From Hyphomicrobium sp. (GTDB lineage Bacteria; Pseudomonadota; Alphaproteobacteria; Rhizobiales; Hyphomicrobiaceae), in assembly GCF_009026145.1 (NCBI RefSeq), contig NZ_WBUE01000002.1:186001-250000 (forward strand): a DNA stretch of 64,000 nucleotides. Direction: 5' to 3'. Of the stretch, positions 8,780 through 17,037 are shown piece by piece. A program made the translations under genes and the position numbers. How positions within the stretch are numbered: position 1 is the stretch's first letter; each line of letters starts with the position of its first letter. Below the pieces are notes generated by a model that was not told where the DNA came from, ran no database searches, and was given only the letters and a program-made list of their open reading frames with translations.

Positions 8780-9985
8780 TCAGAGAAGCCGGCGTGCCGC
8801 CCTCCCGATCAGCTCAAGGCCGCGCTCGCGCCATCCGCGAAGCCGCCATTGCGACGGCATTACCTGCGCCGCATCCCGGACATCATCCTCATGCTGGACG
8901 CGCAGTGCTTCTGCCAAATTACGATCACGCGCGATTAGCACCAGCTCCTGGTTGACGAACAGGCTCAAGTGATCGAGGTTGGCTGACCCGATTACGCTCC
9001 ATTCCCCATCGACCACTGATGCCTTGGCGTGCAGTTTGCGTGACAAGTACTCGTAGACCTGGACACCCGCCGCCAGGAGAGGCGCGTAAGCGGCCCGAGT
9101 CGCCCAGCCTGCGACCAGCGGGTCGCCTGTGCGGGGAACCAGCAGTCGCACCTCAACGCCGCGCTTTGCCGCGTTTCGGAGTGCTGTTTCGATGAGCGTT
9201 CCCGGCGCGAAATAGGGCGACGTGAGAGCCAAGTAGCGTTGCGACCTTTCGATCAGGTTTGCGTGCAGACAGGCGAGGCGTTGTTGGCAATAGCGCGAAT
9301 GGCTTGGCACGAGTAGCGCGTCGAGTCCTGTGGGCGTTTCCGGAATTGCTTCGGGATGGATGGGTGTCGTGTCGTTCCAAAGCTGGTCGGACAACAGGGA
9401 GGCAACACGCGCAAGCGGCCCAGCAACGCGGACATGCGTGTCGCGCTGTCGGCGATCCCCAGATAGTTTGCGCGAGTTCAGTCGGCGAATGTTGAAACCG
9501 CCAAGAAAAGCAACCTGGCCATCGACAACGAGGAGCTTACGATGGTTTCGCTGAAGGTACTCAAGCGGGCGGAGCCAGCGAAAAGGATGGAACCACTTAA
9601 ACTTTACGCCCGCGAGCTCAAGGTCGCGCTGAATGCTGGCAAATGCCGGGTAGCCAGACCCGAACGCGTCCAGGTGTAGGTGTACCTGGAGCCCCGCGCG
9701 AGCCTTGGCTGCCAATGCGGTAGCAAAGCGCTTCCCCACCTCGTCGGCCGCGAAGATGTACGACTCCATCCCGACGTCGCGCTGGGCGCCTTCGATGCTG
9801 TCGATCATCGCGTCGTAAAGCTCATCGCCCTCGGTAAAGACGCGGAAAGTACCGCGTCCCTCACGGAGCGACGGCACGCAAATTCGCGCGCGTTCGCTCG
9901 CTATGTCAGCCTGCCTGCACGCTGTGGAAGGACCGGTGTTGCACTTGACCTCGGCAGGTCCTCGCGAGTCGTTTCGATCAGTCAT
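8780..9985 (-). CDS. Phospholipase D family protein, cardiolipin synthase-like
   Basis: A two-HKD phospholipase D enzyme of about 401 residues. HKD motif 1 is HRKLLVVDGQVAFLGGFN; motif 2 is LHAKASVVDGEWSVIGSAN, and both carry the full H-x-K-x4-D catalytic set. The size and lack of obvious N-terminal transmembrane helices resemble ClsB-type cardiolipin synthases, which make cardiolipin from phosphatidylglycerol; other PLD activities remain possible. The longer frame starts with TTG at 10036, so the ATG at 9985 is preferred, although no strong ribosome site is seen. It stands alone, with accessory genes of other functions on either side. Confidence 0.85.
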   Translation of the reverse strand: MTDRNDSRGPAEVKCNTGPSTACRQADIASERARICVPSLREGRGTFRVFTEGDELYDAMIDSIEGAQRDVGMESYIFAADEVGKRFATALAAKARAGLQVHLHLDAFGSGYPAFASIQRDLELAGVKFKWFHPFRWLRPLEYLQRNHRKLLVVDGQVAFLGGFNIRRLNSRKLSGDRRQRDTHVRVAGPLARVASLLSDQLWNDTTPIHPEAIPETPTGLDALLVPSHSRYCQQRLACLHANLIERSQRYLALTSPYFAPGTLIETALRNAAKRGVEVRLLVPRTGDPLVAGWATRAAYAPLLAAGVQVYEYLSRKLHAKASVVDGEWSVIGSANLDHLSLFVNQELVLIARDRNLAEALRVQHEDDVRDAAQVMPSQWRLRGWRERGLELIGRAARRLL

Positions 9986-10285
9986 TCCGCGCCCGTGGAC
10001 GTCTGTCGACCGTGCGTCACTTGGTTGTCCTCCCAAATCGTGACCTCAAACAAGACGTTTCTGAGCCAATCGTAACATGATGACCAAGCTCGCTCGTGTA
10101 TCGAAGGAAGGGTCTCAGGTCAGCAAGCCGCAGGTCTGGGTTCAAACTTCGCGCTCGGTAGGTGGGTGATCGTGTCTTGGACGACTACGCATGTGATGGC
10201 GCGTTCGCCGATACGCTCGCCACTCTAAAGGCTTTCTACTGGCGCGGTCGGCCAGATCAGTAGCACGTAGGGATCGACGGAGCCT

Positions 10286-10400
10286 ATGCATGAGCGAATT
10301 TATCGAAACGAGTTTGCTGGCGTTCAAGTGGCTCACTGGTGGGGCACTCTCCTGGGACCCGTGGAGAGCTTCCTGTACGAGGTCTATGCCGGCTTGGCTG
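10286..10400 (+). pseudogene. Frameshifted remnant of a DUF5676 gene
   Basis: The first frame reads MSEFIETSLLAFKWLTGG, matching MSEFLEMVLPAFKWLTWW of the intact gene at 8389. A frame change near 10345 is then needed to continue as GPVESFLYEVYAGL, matching GLVESFLYGVYVGL. The upstream helix is not recognisable and the 3' end runs into the end of the MFS gene. The region 9986-10285 before it holds no other gene. Confidence 0.75.
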
Positions 10401-11664
10401 CTGCACCGGTCTCGCGCAGGAAGAACGTTAGGATGAGCGCCAGTATGATGGCGCCGGCCCAGATGAGGTCGGCTTGATGAAACGTCGGAAGCGTGGGCAG
10501 CTCAGCGCCGGAAAATTGCTGGAGGGCAAGGCCGAAGACCGGGGCCAGAAGGGCACTGAAGCTAAAGACCAGGAAGTTGATCGCTCCTGTCGTGCTGCCC
10601 TTTACGCTATCAGGATTGGCCTCTTTGGCGATCGTGTAAGGGATTACGGCCGCGCCGGAGCCGATACCGAATATCAGGGCTCCGATATAAATCGACAGGT
10701 ACTGATGTAGGTAGACTACGCCTATCCCCGAGACGAGCATTAGCACGATCCCGCCAGCCAGGACAGGCTTACGGCGCCCCCACCAGTCGGCCACATAGCC
10801 CAGCAGGGGCGCGCCCATCACCCATCCGAGCGGGACCATGGATGATCGCGCGACGGCGTCCCCTGCCTCAATGCCGAGGCCTTGACGGAGAAAGGGCACT
10901 CCCCAGATCATGTCGCCGATGGTCGTCGGCATGAAGAGCAGACCCGCAATAATACCGCAGAGATAGGATTGTGGATTGCGTAGAATCACTTTGTAAGGCG
11001 AGAACATGGACCAAAAGGAACCCCGCACCGGCACGTGACTTCCCGGCGTCACGATCAGAAGCAACATAGCGATGATGCCGATCAGAATTCCGGCATAGGG
11101 CCAAAACGACTGCCAAGCGATCGGCCCCTGAACCAGCGCACCGACAATAAACTGTCCCGCGAAACCGCCCAGCAGCCCGGCGGCCTGCGTAAATCCGATT
11201 ACGGTCGCCAGCCGGCGAGCGGAGAACCCGTGCACAGCGAGATAGACCGCGCCGGTGAAGGCGAAGGCCGAACCTGCGCCCTGTAGCAGCCGTCCCGTTC
11301 CAGCAAGTTCGACTCCACCTAGGACGAATAACCCGCTGCCAATGGCCACAGTGAAGACGCCGAGCGGAAGAGGAAGCTTCGCGCCAAAACGATCGAGCGA
11401 CGCGCCAGCTACGATGGAGAAGCCAGCAAGGGTGTAGTAGTAGAGTCCAACGAGCGTGCTAACACCGAGTGCCGTGAGCCCGAATGCAGTAGACAACTCC
11501 GGGATCATGACGCCTGGCGCCGAGCGCAGCACGTATGTCAAGAAAAAGAAGACTAGACAGAAAAGCCAGGCGAGAACAAAACCCGGATGGGAATCCAGCT
11601 TCGTCGCTGATGACGCTTGTGCTCGCGCTTCGGGCATACAGCCTGCCCTATATTCGGAGTGCAC
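10384..11664 (-). CDS. MFS transporter
   Basis: A 426-residue major facilitator superfamily carrier with about twelve hydrophobic helices. The loop 2-3 region carries a MFS-type LDRFGAK motif and the loop 8-9 equivalent reads DWWGRRKPVLAGG. The substrate is not predictable from sequence; the family includes anion, sugar-acid and drug carriers. The start is uncertain: GTG at 11664 (as tracked) or ATG at 11637, neither with a strong ribosome site. The 3' end overlaps the DUF5676 remnant. There is no regulator next door. Confidence 0.85.
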   Translation of the reverse strand: MHSEYRAGCMPEARAQASSATKLDSHPGFVLAWLFCLVFFFLTYVLRSAPGVMIPELSTAFGLTALGVSTLVGLYYYTLAGFSIVAGASLDRFGAKLPLPLGVFTVAIGSGLFVLGGVELAGTGRLLQGAGSAFAFTGAVYLAVHGFSARRLATVIGFTQAAGLLGGFAGQFIVGALVQGPIAWQSFWPYAGILIGIIAMLLLIVTPGSHVPVRGSFWSMFSPYKVILRNPQSYLCGIIAGLLFMPTTIGDMIWGVPFLRQGLGIEAGDAVARSSMVPLGWVMGAPLLGYVADWWGRRKPVLAGGIVLMLVSGIGVVYLHQYLSIYIGALIFGIGSGAAVIPYTIAKEANPDSVKGSTTGAINFLVFSFSALLAPVFGLALQQFSGAELPTLPTFHQADLIWAGAIILALILTFFLRETGAAAKPA

Positions 11665-11867
11665 TTACCGGTGGGTGCCTCCCGAGGATGTCGGCATCTC
11701 GCATTGTGAGTGAACTTTCGAAGGTTGCGGTGATGCGGTGCCAGGAGCCCTGAGCTGTTGCGCTCCGCCTTGACCTACACACCGCAGGCAGCGAAGTCCC
11801 TGCATGGCCATCGTTGTGGGCAGCTTCTTTCAGCCAGCGAGCCCCCTCTCCGCTTCCGGCTTAAGAT

Positions 11868-12251
11868 CTATTCGGCCACGTGCACAATGCGCCGCGTCCG
11901 CGGATCAACGATCACGTGCCGATCATTCACGATGGAGTACTGATGCCTGCGGGCCCCCGGCACCTGCCTCACGAGGTCGTCGGGAAGTGGGTGAAAGCGG
12001 GCCGAGTGGGGAAGAATCGCCCCAACCTGCACTTTGAAATCCCGATGATGCGTGGAGGCGAAGCCATGACTGTGGCCGTGCTCGCGGAGCATGTGCCCGT
12101 GCGCCGGCGTGTAGGTATTCGTGCTTCCATGGCTACCGGTTTCATGATCGTCATGCTGAGCAACGGCCGGAGTGATGCCGACATTTGCACCAACGAGCAG
12201 GGCCACGACTGCGGTCACGCCCAACACCGGTATCTTCATAGAACGTCTCAT
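11868..12251 (-). CDS. DUF1236-like exported protein
   Basis: A 127-residue exported protein. Signal peptide (start MRRSMKIPVLGVTAVVALL, cleavage near AVA), a His-rich linker (HDDHETGSHGS, HGHSHGFASTHH), then a C-terminal block ending HVIVDPRTRRIVHVAE, which resembles the DUF1236 domain common in Rhizobiales envelope proteins of unknown function. The ribosome site AGAAGAGAA precedes the start; ATG at 12239 is an alternative. The His clusters suggest metal binding, which is inference. Confidence 0.7.
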   Translation of the reverse strand: MRRSMKIPVLGVTAVVALLVGANVGITPAVAQHDDHETGSHGSTNTYTPAHGHMLREHGHSHGFASTHHRDFKVQVGAILPHSARFHPLPDDLVRQVPGARRHQYSIVNDRHVIVDPRTRRIVHVAE

Positions 12252-12309
12252 GTGGTTCTCTTCTAGCCTGAGGTCTTCTTGTTCCCTCGATGTAGTAGCG
12301 TCGGGACAC

Positions 12310-12860
12310 GTCGAATTTCAGACCCATACCAATCTGATTGGTAACGCGTTGTAACGGCTCAGTCGGCAATTCAAGGATTTGGCACAGGTCAGCGGCGTGG
12401 GCGCCCCCGAGCTCGCTGGCGGACGCGCCGGCGCGTGTACGACCTCCCGCGCTGGCGATATCTGTGCATGGAGAAAACGCCATGAAGGCACTTCTTGCCT
12501 GTATGCGTTAGGCCGGCTGCTTGCCTGGGGGCGAGACGCACGCGGTAGGCCGCATTCTGACGGCTGCTGGTCACCGAGCCGGAGAGGACAACTGCCGCTA
12601 AGCCGAGACAGAGCGAGCGAAGTCCGACAATTTTTCTCATTGCGCACCTCTTGGGTGCCTGGGGTGCGCGCCGCAATGCGGCTCTTACTGACGCCAAGTG
12701 CGCTTACAGACTGTTACCAAATTTTGGTCCGCCAACTGCTCGACTTCGCGGGACACCGTCTCGATGTAAACACGGTGAACAACGAGAGCACAGGCGAGGT
12801 GCCGACGAAGACGATCGATTTGCGATCTCATCTCTCTTGGTTCCTGCAAGAGCGGCTCTG
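12310..12860. repeat. Degenerate copy of the 24.0-25.0 kb locus
   Basis: This stretch aligns by eye, with internal deletions, to 24040-25010. Shared blocks include the start region TGGTAACGC...TCGTAAC-type sequence, GAGCTCGCTGGC, ATGAAGGCACTTCTTGCC, GAGACGCACGCG and CTTACAGA.TGTTACCAAAT. The orientation is the same, so the two are diverged direct repeats about 11.7 kb apart. Confidence 0.7.
12389..12640 (-). pseudogene. Truncated paralogue of the 24456-24761 exported protein
   Basis: Start and ribosome site (AGAGGTGCGCA before ATG) are conserved with the gene at 24761, followed by a signal peptide MRKIVGLRSLCLGLAAVVL. The middle of the protein is missing, the C-terminal block NAAYRVRLAPRQAA (compare NATYRVRLIPKRAA) is joined directly, and the frame then runs antisense into the remains of the ATGAAGGCACTTCTTGCC gene. 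Two deletions relative to the 24-kb locus explain this. It could still make an 80-residue product. Confidence 0.55.
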
Positions 12861-12980
12861 ATCTGAGCGGCGGGCCCGGAAACCAAGCCGGCGTTGTGCG
12901 TTGCACGATCACCGCGAGGAGAACGCAACTGGGGGTCACCCGTTGGCTTCACTCAACCCGCTCTCCCAAGGAGAAAAGCC

Positions 12981-13313
12981 ATGTTACGCTATTTGACACA
13001 GTTCGCCTGTGGCGCTGCCGCGTTGGTCTTCATGGTCGTCGGCGCGCAAGCCATCCCTGCGCCGAAGCCTGCCGGCATTGCTGAAGCCTCAGCTGTGGAT
13101 ACGGTGCATTACCGTCGCCATCGACACCACCGGCGCTATTACCGGCACTACTACGGGTATTACCCGGGCTACTATTATTTGCATCCGTACTTTGGACATC
13201 ACCATCACCGGCACTTTGCCTTCCATGGTCACCACGGGTTCCATGGATTCCACGGTTTCCATGGGGGCCATGGAGGTCACGGCGGCCATGGCGGTCATGG
13301 CGGTCATCACTGA
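12981..13313 (+). CDS. His/Gly/Tyr-rich exported protein
   Basis: A 110-residue protein with a signal peptide (LTQFACGAAALVFMVVGAQA). After a linker come a basic Tyr/His/Arg segment (YRRHRHHRRYYRHYYGYY), then FHGFHGFHGG and a HGG tandem array ending HH. The ribosome site AAGGAG precedes ATG 12981, so the longer frame at 12894 is rejected. More than a quarter of the mature chain is histidine, which suggests Cu, Ni or Zn binding in the periplasm; no named family was recognised. The tandem HGG codons are prone to copy-number change. Confidence 0.75.
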   Translation: MLRYLTQFACGAAALVFMVVGAQAIPAPKPAGIAEASAVDTVHYRRHRHHRRYYRHYYGYYPGYYYLHPYFGHHHHRHFAFHGHHGFHGFHGFHGGHGGHGGHGGHGGHH

Positions 13314-13599
13314 CTGCCGCACCGGTCGATGCTAGCGAACCGCTCTTCGGCCGCGGGCCGCCATGAGCGAAAGAGTGGAAATTCTGGCGCAGCCTGGTCG
13401 AGAAATGGGTCAAGCTCAGATGGTGGCGCAATGGCGATCAGGTTATTAGCCTCGTGCTGGACCCCGTCAGCGCGACGAAAGGGGACGCAATTGTCTGGGC
13501 CCTGGTTTGTCCGCCGCGCGGCGCCCGGAGTCGGCCGCCCACGTCATGGTGGCGGCCACGCGGGCGGTGGCTACGGCGGCGGTCATCGCCGTTAGCAAG

Positions 13600-13842
13600 C
13601 ACATCCGCCGCTCGGCACGTTCCCAAGCAGGGGATCAGCGTGTCGAGCGTCAGCCCGGAGACCGCCTTCTTGAGCTGGTTATTCTCCTGCTCAAGCTCCT
13701 TGAGCCGCTTGGCCTGGTTGGGCTTCAAGCCTCCATACTTTCGCCGCCACCGGTCGTAAGTCTGCTCGCTGATCCCGATCACACACAGGGTCCCCACCGC
13801 CTGGCCCTGAGACATACGAACCTCCGCTTCGAGCTCCTCCAT
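13600..13842 (-). mobile_element. IS3-family OrfA fragment
   Basis: The minus frame shows ISEQTYDRWRRKYGGLKPN followed by RLKELEQENNQLKKAVSG and LTLDTLI. This is the helix-turn-helix plus leucine-zipper end of an IS3-family OrfA of the type ending LTLDKLIL. The coding match stops abruptly after LTLDTLI, and no OrfB follows. The N-terminal helix is also damaged (SQGQAVGTLCVIG). It is a relic and cannot transpose. Confidence 0.75.
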
Positions 13843-13927
13843 CGAGGACAGATTGGTATCGACTCAGGATGGCAGGCCAACCTGATTTCATGGCTCTTGG
13901 CTGTTCGGTGCTGTCGCGTTGCGCCGC

Positions 13928-16894
13928 CTAAATGATGTATCGGTCCCAGCCTGCATAAGCGTCCTTGACGCGTCCGCGGGGGATCGCCAACGCGATTAGC
14001 AGTGCACCGCCGATGACGCCGCTCCAGGTGGCGAGTGCCGAGCCGCTGCCTTCAAGCAGCCACGGTGCACCAATCAGCCAGGCGCCGAACAGAATATTGA
14101 TGAAGCGCACCGCGCGCGCGACCTCGGCGAAGGCCATGATCGAGAACACCACCACCAGAGAGCCCACCAGATGGTCGCTATCGGCCATGGCGCCCGAGTT
14201 GCCGAAGGTGAGCCGCGTCAGCATGAGCCAGACGCCAATCGCGCTACTCACCGCCAGCGTGACAGGGAAGCTCATGCCGCGGTCGGCCTCCCGCAGCATC
14301 TCGCCTACGGTTCCCAACAGACCTCTGGAGGAGTCGTCACTGCCGCCCTCCATCGCGTCCCCCATCAAGAAGGTGCGCCAGAACGGCTTACCTTGGCGGC
14401 GCGCCCAGACCAGGAATTGGCCCATTGCTACGAATTCGTCGAGCTGGTACGGGATCATGATTGTCATCGCCAGGGCCGCAATCAGGCAGAGCGTGCACCA
14501 GGTGCCGATAACGATCGGCTGGATGATGATGAAATAGATGCTCACCACGCCGAGCGGTACGATGAGGAAGGTGAGTGCCAGCACCATCCACGGCATGGTG
14601 CGCCAGCGGTCTTTGCCGCCCATCCAAGTCATCACCAGCTCGAGCATGTAAACGATGGCGCCCAGGGCCCCATCCGCAATCGGCCAAGCCTTGGAGACGT
14701 CTGAAGTGATGATCGCTTCGGTGCCATTCATGACACCTTTCATCTCGCCGCTGCCGGCGAAGAACGGCTCCCAGACGAAACCGACATGGCCTAGTTGATA
14801 GGCGCCGAGATAGCGGGCGATTAAAAATCCGAGAAAAGCGAGTACCGCGATCGGCGTGCGCTGTAGCCAGCTCGACGGGGTATACCCCCAACCCGGTGGG
14901 ATGTCGGGCTTGCCCATCATGCCTTCCATGCTCATGCCAGGCATCATTGGCACCAGCATCGAGAAGGCGATGACGAGCCCGCCGACCAGGGTGTCATTGG
15001 CATAGGCGGCGGGCAACGGCGTCCAGAATATTAGCGGCGCGAACAGCAGCCAGCCGCCGACGAAAGCGTTGGCCCATTGCGCCCAGGGAAAGCGGCGCGA
15101 CGAATCGAGGGACAATCTACTGAAAACGATCACCAGAACGCCACTGATGACATCGCTCCAGGTCATTGCCAGATTGCGCAGCTCGAACGACGGCAGCCCT
15201 CGCTCGGCCATGACGCGCAACTGGTCGGCATTGGGGACGAAATCGCTCAGATAGCCCAATGTCAGCGGGCTAGTTAGCAGCCAGAATCCGAGCATCAGGT
15301 TGAGGTAATGCGGCCACAGCATTTTGCGGTGGTCTTCGACCATCATGTCGGCATGGCCAGCCGCATGATCCATTGCGGCGCCGCGCGGCACGAGCGTCAT
15401 GCCGCATTTGGGGCAAGTGCCCGGCTCCTTGCTCACGACCTCGGGGTGCATCGGGCAGGTGTACTCGACCGCCTCCCCGGCATGCTTCATATCGCCGTGT
15501 CCGGCATGGTCTTCCTGCATGACCTTCCCCGGGACCTGGCGCAGTTCGAGCGGCATGCCGCATTTGGGACACCGGCCCGGTTCGCCGCTCGTGACCTCGG
15601 GGTGCAGCGGGCAGGTGCACTCGAGCGCCTCGGCCGGCAGCGTGGCAGGTTCCAGGGCCGTGCCGCAGCGCGGACAGTTGCCCGGCGAAGACTGAGCGAC
15701 TGTGGGGTGCATCGGGCAGGCATATACGCGGCGGCCTGATACGGTGAGCCGGGCGTCACCGTGCGCGTGCATGTGGCCGGAGGCGGGCGCGGGCTTGGTC
15801 GCCGGCACGGCGCGCTCCGCCCTTTTCTGCAAGGCTGATGGTGGCTCGAGGCCGTGCTCGCGGTACCAGCCGAGGGGATCGGCCTTCAATGCCGCAACCA
15901 TCTTCGGCATCGTCTCGCGCAGCGAGTGGCGCGGCTGCCAGCCGAGCAAGCTGCGGGCGCGCGTGATATCGAGCGCGTAGTGGTCATTGGCGCGGTCGAT
16001 CATCCAGGGCTTGATAAACGGATGCTGGCCGGGGATGTGGTCCTGAACCCAGGCCCCGATCTTCGCCATCAGCCAGGGGACATTCTGCGTCTCCCATGAC
16101 TCCTCGCCAATCAGCCGCCGGAACGTATGCTGCAGCTCGTCATAGCTGAGCGTCTCCGGCTCGCCGATCAGGATCGCCACCTCGGGCGGTAGCTTCGCTC
16201 GACGCTTGATGGTGCGCTCGATCGCGTCCACCACGTCGTCGAGATGAACGAAAGCCTGGCCGTGCGCGCTCGAGCCGGAGTAGAGGTGGCCAGCGAGCTG
16301 CCGCTCGTAGATGCGCTGGATCTGGTGGGCGAGCGGCGGGGAGTCGCAGACGTCGTTGTAGACCCCGGCAAGGCGCAGGGTCACGGCGGGAATGTCGCCA
16401 CGATGCTGCCGAATCAGCGCCTCGGTGCGCACCTTTGACTCGGGATAGGCCCAGGTCGGCCCGAGCGGCCAATCCTCAGTTATGAACTGCCCCGGCTCGC
16501 CCGGCCGGTGCACCAGCATGGTGCTCGAGAAAATGAACTGCTCGACCTTGAAGTGCTCGCGGAGCCCGAGCAACAGGCGTCGCGTGCCGTTGACGGTGAT
16601 CTCGTCGTATTTGCGGCTCGGTTGGCCGAGGAAATCGTAATACGCAGCCAGATGCACCACGCTGATGATGTGCGTCCCATGGTGCTCGCGCAAGACGAGC
16701 AGCCCTTCGCGGACGCTGTCATCGGAAGTAATGTCGACGGGTATGCGCACGCAGCCCGGTGGTGGCGGCGTAGGCGACTTGAGGTCGAAACCCACGACAT
16801 CGCTGAACTGACCGGTCAACCGCCGCGCCACTGCGCTGCCGATTCGGCCGTTGCTGCCGGTGACGAGGACGATACCCTTTGTCATCGCTGGCAT
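13928..16894 (-). CDS. Chimeric SDR epimerase / triple heavy-metal-binding / SPW-VKOR membrane protein
   Basis: A 988-residue multidomain protein. Residues 7-350: extended SDR/NAD-dependent epimerase with Rossmann motif TGSNGRIG and catalytic Y150-x3-K154 (YPESK). Residues 388-502: three heavy-metal-binding domains of the YxCPMHP...PGxCPxCGM type, separated by His-rich linkers. Residues 525-650: SPW-type helices (LMLGFWLLTSPLTLG, AFVGGWLLFAPLIFW). Residues 675-870: VKOR-like domain with C800-TL-C803 in a helix. The last 100 residues are a second SPW pair. The ribosome site is GGCGGAG. The first 515 residues lie in a 1601-bp repeat shared with the gene at 17038. Family knowledge suggests thiol redox plus metal binding at the membrane; the substrate of the SDR part is unknown. 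Confidence 0.85.
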   Translation of the reverse strand: MPAMTKGIVLVTGSNGRIGSAVARRLTGQFSDVVGFDLKSPTPPPPGCVRIPVDITSDDSVREGLLVLREHHGTHIISVVHLAAYYDFLGQPSRKYDEITVNGTRRLLLGLREHFKVEQFIFSSTMLVHRPGEPGQFITEDWPLGPTWAYPESKVRTEALIRQHRGDIPAVTLRLAGVYNDVCDSPPLAHQIQRIYERQLAGHLYSGSSAHGQAFVHLDDVVDAIERTIKRRAKLPPEVAILIGEPETLSYDELQHTFRRLIGEESWETQNVPWLMAKIGAWVQDHIPGQHPFIKPWMIDRANDHYALDITRARSLLGWQPRHSLRETMPKMVAALKADPLGWYREHGLEPPSALQKRAERAVPATKPAPASGHMHAHGDARLTVSGRRVYACPMHPTVAQSSPGNCPRCGTALEPATLPAEALECTCPLHPEVTSGEPGRCPKCGMPLELRQVPGKVMQEDHAGHGDMKHAGEAVEYTCPMHPEVVSKEPGTCPKCGMTLVPRGAAMDHAAGHADMMVEDHRKMLWPHYLNLMLGFWLLTSPLTLGYLSDFVPNADQLRVMAERGLPSFELRNLAMTWSDVISGVLVIVFSRLSLDSSRRFPWAQWANAFVGGWLLFAPLIFWTPLPAAYANDTLVGGLVIAFSMLVPMMPGMSMEGMMGKPDIPPGWGYTPSSWLQRTPIAVLAFLGFLIARYLGAYQLGHVGFVWEPFFAGSGEMKGVMNGTEAIITSDVSKAWPIADGALGAIVYMLELVMTWMGGKDRWRTMPWMVLALTFLIVPLGVVSIYFIIIQPIVIGTWCTLCLIAALAMTIMIPYQLDEFVAMGQFLVWARRQGKPFWRTFLMGDAMEGGSDDSSRGLLGTVGEMLREADRGMSFPVTLAVSSAIGVWLMLTRLTFGNSGAMADSDHLVGSLVVVFSIMAFAEVARAVRFINILFGAWLIGAPWLLEGSGSALATWSGVIGGALLIALAIPRGRVKDAYAGWDRYII

Positions 16895-16949
16895 GGCTGC
16901 AACTCCGCCTGATGTTGCATTGGGGGCCGACTATCGCCGCGTCTTCCTG
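15349..16949. repeat. 1601-bp direct repeat, copy 1
   Basis: From CGGCATGGCCAGCC to GTCGTCTTCCTG-type end, this segment matches 17607-19207 at a constant offset of 2258 bases. All ORFs in all frames of the track are duplicated with identical translations, so nucleotide identity is at or near 100 percent. It covers codons 1-515 of the chimeric gene plus about 55 bases upstream. Confidence 0.95.
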
Positions 16950-17037
16950 GTCGAGCAAGATGTCAAAGAAGTTGCGCGCGGCGGGCTCCGAGAGGGGATT
17001 GTCACCGACACGAAAAGGGTCATTGTTTCGTCTCTGG

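Noticed and set aside
12981-13313. CRISPR-like repeat array in the HGG region
   Set aside because: The repeats are short in-frame codon repeats without spacers; no CRISPR array was seen anywhere in the window.
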